A stretch of 64,000 nucleotides of DNA from Pisaster brevispinus (GCA_023634235.1 JAMKCF010000015.1:1899698-1963697); one strand, 5' to 3'. Shown: positions 13,801-27,453, counted from the stretch's first letter. Numbers and translations: made by a program. The notes: generated by a model from the sequence alone, not told the origin.

Positions 13801-16617
13801 TAAACCTAAGTCACATGAGTATGACCTTCAAGATAGTCTTCCAAGTTTCCACTGTTTCCAATGTTTCTTTTCGGAAAAGCCTCAGAAAAAAAAGAATGAC
13901 TTTTGAGCAACTTGGTGTCAGGAACATTTTGCTTTGAATAGTGAGCTCGTCCACTGGCTTTGACAAGTCTTCCGCTAGGACCTTGCATCGAAATTGATTG
14001 CTGATCATTTCTTCTGCTATACCAATTTGTTCAATTACGTAAAGCAGATTAGACTTCCCTTTTTCAAGTTTATCACTAAATAAAGCAGGAACTTATCCGT
14101 AAACTATGAAGTGGGAAGTTTGTTTTCTTCTTAAATCAAGAGTAAGCTCGACGAAGAAGTGACCCTCTGAACAAAATGCAACTTATAATGAGTTGTTTTG
14201 GGTTGTGAAAGAACCGTCACCATAATTATTTTATATCCTGGCCTGATATTAACCATTACGAAGTCATATACCCGTTAGGCAAATCATTGAGACATATCGT
14301 AAGTGGACAAGTCGCGTCTAATGGTCAACAGACATCACCTGTAGCGATGTCTGTCCATCACAATGGCCAGACAGTGTCCTTAGAATAAGGCCATCATAAA
14401 CCCCCACAGCCACAGCAATTAACACCAGTAGCTATATCTGGGAATTAGTCTTCTCTCCAGGGGTTTCTATGGCATGGCCGTGGGTGGGGATTCACATGAC
14501 CTTATAGTCAGATCATGGAGCTGTATAAGATCATAACATGATCTGAAACAGTGTTGGCTGAAATTAAGTCCTGTAGCTTTCGACTGACCATGAGGTAGGT
14601 ATGGGTTTCATAGAAATGCACACGGCTCTCATACGCTGCAGAACGAAGAACTCGTTCATGGGCAATATTTCATACAGCTGCTAAATCAGAAGCAGAAAAA
14701 AAAATGCTTAATAAGTTTCTGCTTAGCAAAATAAGGGAAGGGAAACCAGTCACGTACACGTGACATGGTACATTTGCTATTAGTGACCTTATTCTGGTAA
14801 GCATCATTTTCTTGTGCTTAGCCAGTTTTGTGCTTAAGCATCGCTATAATATGACTCGTGTTTCACAGTCAACAAACCTTAAATATTGTCAATGACAGTC
14901 ACATGTTTAAATCCCACTTTGCAAAACCCAACATCTTGAAAACAAAATGGACCAAGCTGAAAAAAAATTAAGCTCTTTGGACTGCGAAACAACTTCATGG
15001 CAGCACAATCAAACTCAACAACTCAACGCTTAATGCTCTTCTGAACGGTCATCCGGGTCACCTATCGCATCTCACTGATGAATACAATAGTCTGCCATTA
15101 TAATCTAAGAGCTCTTCAGAGGGCTTGACCTGTACATAAAGAAATTCGGGCCAGGTTTTAAAATATATTAATATTATCAGCCATCAACGATATTCATGAG
15201 GTAGCCTAAAACAGATTCATACTCATGGAGGAAGTCCAAAAACAAGAAACTCTCTCATTTTGCATCCGAGGTCTCCTCTAAGGTTACCCCACCCATGAGC
15301 GGGCGGCCTTATGGTGGATGGCTGAAGGGAACAATGCACCTGTACGAACACAATGAACTTGGAAGAGTGAAGGAGGGCAATTAACTTCACTCTCAAGCAT
15401 CTTTGATATTAAGCCGGGTTTTGTTTTATTGGTTTTGTGGTCTGATTATGTCTAGTCTTCCTAACCAGACACTTCCTCCTATTACACCACATAATGTGCT
15501 GTTTGTGGTTTGCTGTAAAAATGGCCCTAGCACCTTGAAAAGCGATTATTTACTATTAGGTAGAGAGTCTGCCGCTAATGGTGGCCCCTTTGATGCACGA
15601 TCGGGCCTCGGAACTGCATGCAGTCATTCTGTAGAACATTTTTAATATAAAATGTTCAAAACTGCCGGGAGGTTTTCGAGCCAACCAGCAAATTTTACAT
15701 CGTGTATTTTATGAGTATAGGCCCATTATTGGACATTTTAAAGCCCTTTGGATATTTGTCATAACGGTGCTTAATAACTGTTACAAGTACTTTAAAGTAT
15801 AGTGAAAGTATCGAGTCTTCGCCGGGAGGCAAGACTGCCCTGGATATTTACTCGGAGGACGATGGCCTATCGACTCTCTTGGAAAGAGTGCATCTTCAAG
15901 ACGCGACGGAGAAGACACTATTAAGCCACGATCAGCAGACAAATGGGAGTCAAGATGCATTAGCATACATGAATATGCATGAGATCGATCGAATTACGTT
16001 CGGTGTGTGTGAATGGCGAGCGACGGGACATTGTATGAAGATGATGATTGGTCGTCAGTTTACACCCATCATCCTCGTCTTAAGGTCTAGCAAGATCAAT
16101 CGCAGAAAAAGAAGAAGAGAGGTCTCGTGCCTGGGGTCGGGTTTCTTTTCTACGTGCCTTGTCATACTGTAAGACGCCGGTTGTCTCTTCGGGGGGGGGG
16201 GGGGGGTTCTCATTCAGAGCGCGTGCAATCTCCTACTGTGCGGCGATCAAGCGCTGAAGATGTGCTGATGACGGTGCCCAATAATGCTCGGGTTTCGTGT
16301 TTACCCAGCTTTCAATTTGCGCGCAGAGCACTCCTGTTCAAAACTGTTCACACTATAATGCAGAGTGTGTAACATAGAATATTATAAAATGCATTATGAA
16401 TTCTGACTGTAAGGAATCCATGGATTAATTCTGCACACTAAAGGTGTAAACTGCAACCAGTGGTAAACACGCGTGACCACTTTAAATTTGCATATGTTCG
16501 ATCATTATTATTATTATATAAATGGAGACCCCCTGTATAGTGTGGATAACAAGAAGAGATGTAAAGATTCTATCACAGTATACAATTTGTAGGCGTGTTG
16601 TGGCACTAGCGTCCATG
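10859..16617. other. Non-coding stretch
   Basis: I see no gene. At 12974-13002 a short inverted repeat (CAGACGAC / GTCGTCTG) lies within an open frame that has no protein-like pattern. At 14690-14860 there is a GCTTAGCA-rich repeat related to 27454-27536. A poly-G run lies near 16191-16206. Confidence 0.5.
14690..14860. repeat. Dispersed repeat with GCTTAGCA motifs
   Basis: TTTCTGCTTAGCAAAATAAG, ACCAGTCACG and TGCTTAGCC recur in the same kind of arrangement at 27454-27560 and, more diverged, at 47195-47310. It is likely a degraded short inverted-repeat element. Confidence 0.45.
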
Positions 16618-16846
16618 AGCAATACTTTACCAAGATTGCTTTGTCCTTTTGGTTGGGAAGCCCGGTGTCCCGTGTACTAGGATCGGTGGTGCATGTAAAA
16701 GAACCCAGTACACTTATCGTGGAAGAGTTGGGGGTTAACCCCGGTGTTTCTTGTTCACATCAAGCACCCTTGTTTACAGGTTTCCTCAGGCTTGCGAGCC
16801 TCAGTGACTAAGTCAACTTATCTGGCATCATTGGCTTCATTACCAA
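16618..16846 (+). mobile_element. SINE fragment, family A (head missing)
   Basis: It matches the body of the SINE at 49087-49335: TTGCTTTGTCC, GTAAAAGAACCCAG, GGTTAACCCCGGTG, CAGGTTTCCTCAGGCTTGCG, CTTCATTACCA. The tRNA-like head is absent, so this is a 5'-truncated copy. Confidence 0.8.
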
Positions 16847-18427
16847 AAAATGCATGATAAGAATAAGACTGATATGACTCCAACCCCAAAACATAAACAT
16901 GTAACTGAATATCAAAACCATCTGTTACAGCTACAAATTCTACATCAAATTGTTTCAATCTGAACAGAGCAAAGATCCTAGCACGAGATGTCAGCGTCAG
17001 AATACTAAACCAAACAACTTCCATCGCCCCCGCCTGAGAAAATGCGTCCACTCCAGTGAGGTTCGTGCGCACGTTTGAACCACCTGTGGAAGTCTTGCTC
17101 TCGTGTGTGTGTATACAACCATGCTGTGAGGTTCATTTGATCAGAGGAGGCGAAAAAACAAGCTGTAGTTTCTCTTGAATTCTGAGAACAGCTCGAGAAA
17201 ACCAGTCGGTTTACACGGGATTGTGTGGGTCAATCTTGGATGAGGACTTTTTTTAAAGAAGCTAAATCTATAGAGGGTGTTGACATTGGGTGTAACTCCG
17301 AGATACAACTTCCAAAAATCCCAAGACTTCGCAGATAAAAGTATGCTGATAAGATGTACATCGGTGATGTAAACCCAATATTAAGAATGACCATAATAAA
17401 GTGTGTTAAATAATGAACTAGAATGGTCAATTAAAATCTCTATTAGGGTCAATTTAATCTACTATCAGATTTGTATAACTTTCCGTAAAACTATTTAACT
17501 TAAGTACTAACATGACTTTAAACATAGACGAGGTTAGCACCACGTCAAGTTATTATTATTTATTATTATGATTATCATAATATTCGGCATTAACATCAAA
17601 CAGAGAAAAAAAACAATTAGACTGATTATAAAGTTTAACAAGCCAGGAATAGCCCCCAAAAGCTGTTTAAACATGGGTTATCTCCATCGGGGAATAATAC
17701 AAACGAAGTATAATACAAACAAGAAAAAAAATGCACAGGAAATAGAAGAATGGTGATGTTACAAACTGTTACAAATTAGATTGAGAGGAGAGAATACTAG
17801 ATGGTGTTTTACTGCCCTTTAAAATTAATAATGATTATTTGAACGATTGCTGCAATTATAGGAAGTAGATTCCGTTCATGAATTCCCGTATGAGAATCAT
17901 TTAACATGATTGTTTAGCATTATTGTAATCAGTAATCAGTTTCAATTCATTTTTTACACTTACATGAATTTGTAACTGTCTATTTTGACAGGTGTCATTC
18001 ATTTTCTTTCAATGCTTTTGATGAAACTTAATTTTGTGTTTATACAAAAAAATGCAATTTACTGAGTCAGGGTGATGACAGATTAATTTGACAAAGTGGC
18101 ACGCGGTGGCACATCATAATTTGAACAAAAGAGGTGTGGCTGTATAAGGTCTATTGTCACAGGTCACCTGTTTAATAAAATGGTGGTTGCATTACGTAAA
18201 GGTGTTATTGTTATATATGTGGGTGTGTGTTTGTACACACAATCCATGTTTATCCATAGAATGTACAGACTAACCGATATAACACTATACTAGGGTTCAG
18301 TTCTGACTGAGAATTCCTAATCAAATAAAGGGTATTTTTTATTATCAAACAACATCAAAGATCAAGATAAAGCAAAGTCGAGGAAATACGAAAGTAAAGG
18401 GGGCGAGAATCACGCGGGGTATGTACG
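16847..18427. other. AT-rich non-coding stretch
   Basis: No gene or distinct repeat was recognised. It is rich in A/T and has many stop codons in all frames. Confidence 0.5.
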
Positions 18428-18805
18428 TTAAAGGCGTTGACATACCTTCGTTAATAACTCTACAAGTTAATGACCAAGAGCGCTGGAGAGTTGTTGATTA
18501 TAAAACATTGTGAGAAACGACTCCATATGAAGTAGAAGTTTAGTTTTTAGAGAAAGAGGTTATTTTCACCCCCAATAATTGGAATATGAGAAAGGCTTCA
18601 TGCCTGAAGCCTTTCTCTGCTATTTGAAAGCGCACAATTTGTATGCAACAAGGATGTTTTTTTCTTTCCATTATTTTCTAGGAACTATACGATGATCAAT
18701 TGAGCCCAAATTTTCAGAGGTTTGTTAGTTTATGTTGGGAACTTGGGATACACCAAGTGAGGATACTGGGCTTTGACAGTTATCAAAAGCATATCCTGCT
18801 TTTAA
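18428..18805. mobile_element. MITE of the TTAA family, nearly full length (378 bp)
   Basis: It is flanked by TTAA at both ends (18428-18431, 18802-18805). The terminal repeats are diverged (AGGCGTTGACATACCTT / AAGCATATCCTGCT). A perfect central palindrome has arms GAGAAAGGCTTCA (18588-18600) and TGAAGCCTTTCTC (18605-18617). The 5' half shares GGAGAGTTGTTGAT and ACATTGTGAGAAACGACTCC with relatives. Confidence 0.8.
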
Positions 18806-18829
18806 CTGACAAGTGTGGCGGTGGTCGTT

Positions 18830-18836
<7 letters not shown>

Positions 18837-18864
<28 letters not shown>
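18837..18864 (+). repeat. Poly-A run of 28
   Basis: Uninterrupted A tract about 30 bp downstream of the MITE at 18428-18805. Confidence 0.95.
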
Positions 18865-18865
<1 letters not shown>

Positions 18866-19093
18866 TGGTTCACTTCCCCGTGTTATTATTCCCCTGGAAT
18901 CGAGACCCGCGTAATGGATGGCATTGCTCACGATGGGAAATGGGCTGTCAGTTAACGTCTACCGACTCCAAAATAGTTCTTCTTTATTTTCACACGACCT
19001 CTAAGTGAACACATGTGATTCAATTCATAAGGGCTGCTTGCAAGTCGACCAGGGTTCTCTGTGTGACAGGAGTGAATTTCATTTTGTTCAGGA

Positions 19094-19096
<3 letters not shown>

Positions 19097-19171
<75 letters not shown>
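19097..19171. repeat. (GA)n microsatellite, about 37 units
   Basis: 75 bp of uninterrupted GA. It creates spurious Arg-Glu and Leu-Ser open frames. Confidence 0.97.
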
Positions 19172-19174
<3 letters not shown>

Positions 19175-19812
19175 GAAGGAACGGAACTGGGCCAAACAAC
19201 AATTTGAATAATGAGATATGCGCTTCAAGGAAATATTTGTACAAGGTGGATGTAATTAATATCAAGATGTAAAGATGGCGAAAACAAGAAGGGAAAAGTC
19301 TATGTATGGATATAAATAGCTAATTGTAATCACATCCAGAAAGACCTAAGTAAAAGAAGGGAAGCGTCGTTTGTTGCATTAATTCTTGTTGACTTCTCAG
19401 TGTCGGATAATGGTCACAAATTAACCTCAAAGTTTTTAAGGGAGTTTTAAAATCGGTTCCATCTTTTCAATTTGAGATGAATTGAGGATGTGGATTGATG
19501 TAGTTTTATGCTTGACCTGTACAGATCCTGTTTGATCAACCTATCCTCCCACGATTGTCGGCGAGAGTAACAATCATGAAGGATGCTACCAATTTGTGGT
19601 CAACTATCCGTGACATACACTTGTAAAAATGGGTCCGGGCCGGACGTTGGTACAGCGGGGAACGTCTGGGGGTCAGTGGGTCCAAAATCCTTTCCCACCC
19701 CTTGCTCACTTTCCCCGAGACTAAAATTAATCTGCTGATTCACGGATTGACGTGAAAATAATTTCACTCACGAAGAAGACAAAACAAAGTTGTAGTTTTT
19801 AACGTTGTGGTG

Positions 19813-20150
19813 TGTCGTGGTCGAGTGGTCTACAGGCTACTACATCGGACTGAGGTTTTCCAGGCTGAATCATCCGAGTGTGGGTTCGATTCCCTGTCAT
19901 GACACTTGCGACCTTGAGAAGGGCACTTGACCATCATCGCTTCTCTTCACCCAGGTGTAAAAATGAGAGGGCTGAGGCAATATCGTGTTTGATTAACCCC
20001 TTTGCGCTAATTTAATAAGCAGCTTGGGGTTGTAGGCCCCCTGGGGAGTTGAGGAAGTTTGAGGAATGGTCCAGGTGTGAACAGGGATAATAATGTTGTG
20101 TAGCGCCTTATGGGGATATGTGCGCTATATAAGAACCAAGTATTATTTTT
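19813..20150 (+). mobile_element. Full-length tRNA-derived SINE, family B
   Basis: The tRNA-like head has an A box (TGGTCGAGTGGT, 19818-19829) and a B box (GGTTCGATTCC, 19883-19893), the two parts of an internal pol III promoter. The body continues through GGGCACTTGACCATCATCGC and ends AGCGCCTTATGGGGATATGT then GCGCTATATAAGAACCAAGT, with an AT-rich 3' end. Such GCGCTATATAAG ends are typical of invertebrate SINE/LINE 3' tails. Confidence 0.88.
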
Positions 20151-22325
20151 CTATTAATAAAGAAATAAGATTTATTCAAACGAAAAACATGAAGTTGTAG
20201 ACGAATGTTTATACTTGTTTTGTCTTCTTATAGTGCTGGAAATAACACCAGTGGAATGCATTCGTGTTTATTAAAGAAAATTGCACCCGAAGAAAAAGTG
20301 TTTACTCTGTCCTGTTGTACTATTTATTGCACTCTTGAAAACAAAACAGAAACAACAGTATCCTTCCGAAGGAAACGTCACACTTGAAGCCCCGCCCCCC
20401 CCCCCGTGGATCGTCTGTGAGCTTTCAGTCTGGGTTGTTACCCTTTGGCAGGACACAGCCACTCAAAAATAACCCTCGTCCATCCAAAACTCGATTCTAA
20501 TCTTAGTCTCTGAGATAATCCCCTCGAGTATCAAGGCTTGGCGCTATCTTAGGCATATCTGGTTAGGTTCTGACACCTCTCTGGCTATCCGGGGGAGAGA
20601 GAGAGAGAGAGAGAAGCGGGGGGGGGGTAGAGATCTTGGGAGCAGAGACGGATCAGATGGTAATGATAAGCGGGGAAGGTATTTCATGTTGGCCGCAGGA
20701 GGAAAGGGGAGGAGTTGAGTGATGAAATGCTTAGGTTAACCAAAAAACATTTCCAGATCATTTTTCATCAGAATGGTGACACAGTATGACCCCCCTCTTC
20801 CCCAGGTAAATAAATAACAGAATTTAGACCAATGACCTTACTAGGTAAGACTCTGATGTAAGGTCGATACGTCAGACTTTACAACTTCTTGTATACAGAG
20901 ACCCCAAACAAGATTCAGATATGTTTTTAAACAAATTAATGTCAAGCTCAGTCTCTCTTCGTGGGCAATGCCAATCGGAATTTTTATGAGAGGAGTTAAA
21001 AAGAGTGATATCAACTTCTTGAGTATGGTATGCAGCAAAGAAAAATGTAGCGAATCTAACACAAGTGTAATTCAGATCTTAATCCACACTCTGGGGTTAC
21101 TAGATTTCGTAGACATTTTGGAGGGAGCAAGCGGAAGGATGTTCACCCCAGATGTAGACATTCTCGCTGACATACAACTCACCGGGGACGCCTCCAAACT
21201 GTGTCACGAGCCTAGATCCACCTCAAGAACCGCATAGCGGCCTTAAAGGGTTTCACATAATGGATGTGGGATCCAGGGGCCGATATCGAGTGATGAACCC
21301 CTCCGTATCAGCCTAAAGTAGGTGCCAAAATAACGCCAGGGTGCGTTTTGAGAAGGATATGAGCTCATTTTTTTCGGTGGGTATCTTAGAGAAACATTGT
21401 CTGGGGATGTACTTTTTGTGCAGGGCTTTTAATCAGAAGTCATTATTTGTGATTCCGTGAGGTCAAACTCACCCAGCCTCCTCCCTCCCCGAAGTGAAAA
21501 GCACGCACGAAATTGTTACTTCTCTCCGCGTATAAAATGTTCCCGGTATCGACGTTCCTTCCTATTTTGTTATGGTCATGTAAACGCTTAATGCATTACG
21601 AGTTAAGGCATGGTTACCAGTGACACCATTACGAGTTTCAGACAGTATTACCATTGACACCATTACGCGTTTCAGACATGATTACCAGTGATACATCACT
21701 GTCATCCTGTATAAAGGATGCATATAGTTTGTGTGATGAGAGACGCAGAGTGTTGCAAAATGAGCATCCACCTCATGTACAGAATCTATCCACACCCCGA
21801 ACTGCCTTAAAATTTAATCTTATGCAACAATTCAATTCAATTCACTTCAATTAAATGTCAAGTTTCTTCCGTACTCACAACAAAAGACAGAATCATTGGA
21901 AAAGTACCAAATAAAGAGTATACAACATGCAAGTATACCATAGCAATACAGTGCACTGATCCACCAATCCCCCCAAGACTGCGCCCCGCCTCTACTTCTT
22001 ATAAAAAGGGCAATGAGTCAAAGTCAGCGTGCTAAGAGGATACAAGATAAGGCAACCTTGACCACTCGCTGTGAAAGAGTTCATCTCTGCTTCAAGGAGG
22101 ATGAGCTGATCATAAACTGACGTCTTAGTTTGAACTCCTTATTTTTGTCCCAGATCAAATATTCTCTCTGTGTGTGTGAATCGGTTCTTTACGGTACGCT
22201 TCGGCGAGGTGGTGGACCTTTTTAAAGGCCACATCTGATAGCCTCGTGCCATGAACAGTCGACGTTTCATTCAACTGTCATTTAATTACGTCTTTACAAA
22301 TTACGTGCACCAGATACACACCTGT
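20151..22325. other. Non-coding stretch with short tandem repeats
   Basis: It holds a poly-C run (about 20394), a short (GA)n run (about 20593-20614) and the 33-bp tandem repeat at 21598. No gene is seen. Confidence 0.5.
21598..21698. repeat. 33/34-bp tandem repeat, three copies
   Basis: Successive copies read ACGAGTTAAGGCATGGTTAC, ACGAGTTTCAGACAGTATTA and ACGCGTTTCAGACATGATTA, each followed by CCAKTGAYAC. Confidence 0.8.
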
Positions 22326-22574
22326 TACGCTCTAAAAACTTCCGGTTCAGAATCGACCCAGATCCGGATCCCGTAGGCCTGACTCATTTCTGGGTCCGTA
22401 AATTGCCCGGAATCTACGTCAAACTGACCCAGAAATTTGTCAAAAGGACGCCGAATCCAGGTTCAATTCCCATTTTATAAACCATTTCCGGGTCAGCCTC
22501 ACCCAGCAATAGGTCAGGCCACCTGGGGCCAGAATCAGTGTCAGTTCTGACCCGGGAAGTCACATTAGAGTGTA
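22326..22574. mobile_element. TA-flanked MITE with CRCTCTAA termini
   Basis: The left end, TA then CGCTCTAAAAACTTCCGG, and the right end, CCGGGAAGTCACATTAGAGTG then TA, are inverted copies. The interior repeats GACCCAGAAA/TTTCTGGGTC words. Length is about 249 bp with no coding capacity. Confidence 0.75.
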
Positions 22575-25500
22575 GTTTCCACCGAGTTTGAATATTGTTT
22601 TGTGCGGATCTTTCAGTGTGATCCAGGTGAAAACAACGTTACACGTCAAAAACACTGCAGATAAATTGTGGCGGGAACTGTGCCAGTTTTATAGAAACTA
22701 GGCTAATAATTGCCACTAGAGGGCCGCGATAATAAACCATTTAAGGAGTTGTTCTATTTGGCTACTATTTTGCACTTCTCGAAGGTACAAACTTGACATT
22801 TTAGAAAAGTGCATTTGCTTCGCTCATCTCTCTCCAATCTACAGGGGCACGCCGGGAGCCCCCTTTTTCCAGCGAATCTGCAAGATTTTGATCGAGGGAG
22901 AAGTACAGATTTCTTGGGTGTGGGACCCCAGTGCCAGGATGCATCTATAACGGATGAGTCATACCTCGATCCCATCCAATGTTGAATGTCAAACTAGGCA
23001 TAAAAGCCCTCGAGGGTTGACCTCGAGAGGGGTGTAAAATGGGTACAAACCTAGTGGGTACCAAAACTGTTCACCTTGATTTCCGTAATCTGTCGATCAG
23101 CCCCGATTTGGATAACTGATTGAGGTGGGTTTTTCCCCCATAGAAACAGTTCTCGTTACGGTTGGACCGTCTGATTTGTATGGTTTGTCACCAACAGCTG
23201 AATGGCAAAACTCCCAGGTAGGATTTGGACAAAAGTTTTGTCAGAACCAACGGAAGCAATTTCCCCGCCACTGTAGCGTGTTACCGTCAAAGCAAAGAAT
23301 TCCAATTGTTCTCTTTCTACTCCATGGGCTCTCTACGAGCGTCTGGGTTAGATTTGCAACTCGGAAATTGCTCACTTGCTGAATTTCCTTCCAAATCAAA
23401 ACGGCTGCGAATCTAAAATTAGGATTTGTACAAAAACATTTATGCAGAACGCATAAATTAGTTTTAGTACCGATACATAACGAGATCATATTTTAATTTA
23501 AAAAAAAACTACTTTTAAACAATCTGAAATTATAGAGATAACAGAAAGCATTCGTGGTACAGCTAAATAAAATGTATCACACACTTAAACACTACTTTAA
23601 TAAATAATTATGATTTGTACAACTCCAACATGAAATTGTAAATCAATGTTTTAACAGGACATTTTCTTGACCTTGCACTCAGTGCTGCTGTACAAGGAAA
23701 TGTGTTTATAGGCCTATGCCAAACTTAATTTCAATCTTCAATCAAAATCTCCGGTGCTGTAAACAGCTGTTTGGCAAGCCGTCATATTTGTCCCTTGTCC
23801 CGTTCGAAAATCACCCTTGAAGATTCCAATAGTTCTTAAGATGTGTAGATGTTGTTTAAAAATGGGAAAGGTAGATAAGCAATAAAGCGCTGCAAGCAAT
23901 AAGTCGTCGTGTTGTGGATGGCGTGCCGTGCATATTTTGAGTGGTTCAAACATTGGTTTACTCCCTCCAGCGATCTATGTCATTTTCTTGACATTGGGGG
24001 GGGGGGGGTGTCAAGCTTCCCGCACACATTCACTTCATTCCTTTTACCACTGATTGACACAGGGCCCCCCGCCAACCAAATTCATTCATGGTTTTATTTT
24101 AATCGAGCCAAATCCAATTGCCCTCCGGAAAAAACTGCTTTCTCGCACTGAAAGCCTACATTCCTCCAAACCTGTTTCCTTCGTTTTTCACCCACCATTA
24201 AAATGTATCTTCTCTGAAGACTGAACTTCCTTTGTACACGGGATGATTTCCCCACAGAGAGGCGCGAGTGGTTTCCGTGAGCTGAGACAGCGTTGGTCTT
24301 CTTCTTCTTTTTTTTTTTTTTTTTTTACTCGTCTTGGACGAGGATCGACCGTCTGTTTAATTGGCAAGCCACGGGTTCCTGTGGGTTGTCGAAGAGACGG
24401 TGCACAAACACCCTGCGTCTATACGCGTATAACGGGGCGGTCGATGCCAAGAAGGGGGCGATAGGATACGGGTATAATTGGCGCACTGACCTTAAAGTGG
24501 TGCTTAGTTCGGTTTCACTGTCATGGGACACACATCCGTGAGTGCCATTTCAGAGATACATTAAACACATTTTCCCCTCCAATTTTGTTTAACGCTATTA
24601 TACAGGATTGGTGAGGATAAAAAACACCATTGTGTAATTTTGAAAGATTACTGATTATGAAGCTCATATATTTTTTATACTAGAACAATTTTCCCGTGAA
24701 ATATTTCCCTCTGAAACGAGGAAACTGTTACAAAAACATCACTGTTAACTTTAGCCTAAAAGCTTACTGATTATGAAGTTCATAGAATCATTTTACTTTC
24801 TGTGAAATATTTTCCTCTGAAATAAAGTCATATTCCAGAAAACTGTATCAAACCTTTGATTTCGGTTGTTACAACCAAATTTAAGGATAATATTTAGGCC
24901 TAATGTGTTTACAAGCTGAAAATTGTGCATGGTTGTTCACCATTTTCTCCTGACTCACACAACGGATTAAGCCCACATTTTCACAGGTTTGTTATTTCAT
25001 GTATAGCCTATGGTTGATCACACAAAACGCGAGCACTATCTGCGACTATTTCATTAGCTCCACCGATCCTGTATAACCTTTAACTCATTGCCTAACATTT
25101 GTCCACCATTACGCCTGCAGCATGCAGCAACAAAACATTCAAAGCATTTAATCCGCTGCACATTCCAGTGCGATTACAAACTATTTTTGAAAAATCCCCC
25201 TAAATTTTTCAGCACAGTACATAACAGTACATTGCACAATACCCATCCACATTATCCAACCGACTTAATACTTTGTTGAATACCTGTGCGTTTAATTTTT
25301 AAAACCCAGTTCCGTCCACTTTCATTTGATGAATCTGTGAGAAAATTTTCCTGAAAGCATTAGTGATGACGTCATTACTAAATAAAGCAACATTGTATAC
25401 CGGGACAAATACGCTATTGCAAAATGTCACTTTGCGTCACGCCTCGACTGCCTTGATTTGGCATAACGGGTTCCATTTTCAAGGACGCCGTCACACCCGA

Positions 25501-27145
25501 ACAACTTTGAAAGACTCGTTCTTAGTACATTCTGACAGTTGCACAAGGCAGTCCCCAGGAATGCGTCGTGAAATTATATATTTTAAGAATTCCTTGATTG
25601 TCATTCAGATTTGGGTACGTGAGATTTATAGAATGTCCGGTCTGCTTCCTGACACAAGCGGATCTAAAGGGCTTCCTCTTTTATTCATGATTGTTTTCTT
25701 GATCAAAAGGGGGGGGCTGGTTGCTCGAAGATGAAAGTGAAATCTCCTTATAGCAGAGAAACGACTTGGGGAAACTGCATGTTATGTATACTTAAATTGT
25801 TGTGGTTGAAAACCTGCTTGGTGCTTGCCTTTTTGCGAAGTTACCTCACAGCTCATAAAGCATTAAACTTTTGATATAAAGTAGGGGGGCACATCTCAAA
25901 ACATGTTCAGCCGTTACTTTTTTAAAATTTATGTAGAACTTATGACGTAAAGTGTACAATTTCCCATAATTATGATCAGTGTGTATATCTTGCCTGCCAG
26001 AGAGGACTTGGAATGTACAAGGTCACTCTTTCCGTAATCTACACTGTTATCAAAGTCTAGCTCACGCCCATGATCGATAATGTATTGCAATGATGCGTAA
26101 AAGAAGAAAACTATTTGCATGACTACATACGTACACACACCCTGAGACCACGTTCAGGGTTGATGAAAAATGTCACACAATCTAGATATTTTGACAGAAT
26201 ATTTAAGGATGATTCTCTTGTCACATTCCGTCTGACCACAAACCCTCAACGGAATCCATAAAGATCTGTTCCATCCGCCCGGAACGAATTCAGTGAAAAT
26301 ATTTCCCCCGTGCGAAACATGGAAAAATGTTAAGAATGTGTTCTTTGAGTTGTTTCTGAATCGAGCGGTAACAAACAGCACCGAGGTTGTGTAACTGATA
26401 AAGGACTCGAACCGTCATGATACCCCCCTAAAGCTACGGTATAGTAAAGTTGCCGCAAGGCAAACACTTCGGTAACCGAAAGTTTACTTGGTTCTGTCAT
26501 GAAGTGGGCCAATAGGTGATAATCGTGTTCCGCACGCAGCCAACATTCCTCCCATACCAGTCCTTATAATGAAATCTAAGTACCCAATAAACCAACACCT
26601 AAAAGCAAACTCAGCCAGTGTTCAACCCAAACCGCAGTGGGTTGCATACCAAAACATCATCAAAACTAACCACACACACAACACAAGACGAAATTATTAC
26701 ATTTTTCCCTCTCGTTCCACACAACGAGGGAAATAAGATATTTGTCCCTTATTTGTCCAAAAACCCAATGGGGTCTTACAGCGCACCTGTCCCCTGTAGT
26801 TTTGTGGTCTATTTTGGTGATTCATAAACAAAAACAAAAAAATGTCCACACGGCTTCCGACAGTTTGTGATTAACAACCACCGCAGACTGCTTTTTTCTC
26901 TCATTTCAAAGCCTTGGACAACTGTTGGAATGCAACTTCTTCAAATCGTGACTTGGACAAATAAGGAATTTCACGGGGCCTTGGGTTTTCAATGTCGAGT
27001 TGTCTCCAGTGTACTGGGATTACAGACCCCGTTGTCAGGTAGCAGTACAGGCGGAAGGAAAACACCAGATATGCAGTTTTTATTTGTCAAGGGAAGCTAC
27101 GCAGACAGTAAACTAACAATTTCAACTCCAATATCGGCCTAGATT
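22575..27145. other. Non-coding stretch
   Basis: A repeat tail lies at 24940-25085. There are poly-G (about 23996) and poly-T (about 24306) runs. A plus-strand open frame at 23125 has a donor-like CCCAG|GTAGGA at 23217 but no protein pattern. No gene is supported. Confidence 0.5.
24940..25085 (+). repeat. Dispersed repeat (CTCCTGACTCACAC family)
   Basis: CTCCTGACTCACACAACGGA, then ACAGGTTTGTTATTT, GGTTGATCACACAAAAC and CACCGATCCTGTATAA. The same order recurs at 54480-54620 and 54670-54800. A remnant of a MITE-like element is likely. Confidence 0.7.
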
Positions 27146-27215
27146 GCAAAATGACTAGTTGGTAGAACCTCGCTAGGTACAGACCACGGATGCTTGATCC
27201 GTGGTTCAAGTACAA
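27146..27215 (+). mobile_element. Degenerate tRNA-like sequence (SINE head)
   Basis: It has an A-box-like ACTAGTTGGTAGAAC and a B-box-like GTGGTTCAAGTAC, spaced as in a tRNA. ACCACGGATGCTTGATCCGTGGT forms a hairpin where the anticodon to T-arm region would be. It does not make an intact cloverleaf. Confidence 0.4.
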
Positions 27216-27453
27216 CAAGGCAAATATGATTTTTGTTCTCTATCTGACTTGTCTTTTTATGATAATGATAAGAACCTTGGCCTATATAAATCACGAGTCT
27301 CCTAACTACAGTAATAATATATTTAGTCAATACAATTGAAAATGTGTTGTTTTCCGCAGTGGCAAAATCTCACCCCCCCAAAAAAAATATATTTTTGGTG
27401 ATTCTTCTCATTGCAAGGTGGTAAGCAAAAATTTCCCGGCACAGGAAAATCTT

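Noticed and set aside
19005..19272. Arg-Glu and Leu-Ser repeat proteins
   Set aside because: Translation of a (GA)n microsatellite.
25363..25734. 123-codon plus-strand open frame
   Set aside because: No domain, no signal or splice context; surrounded by repeats.
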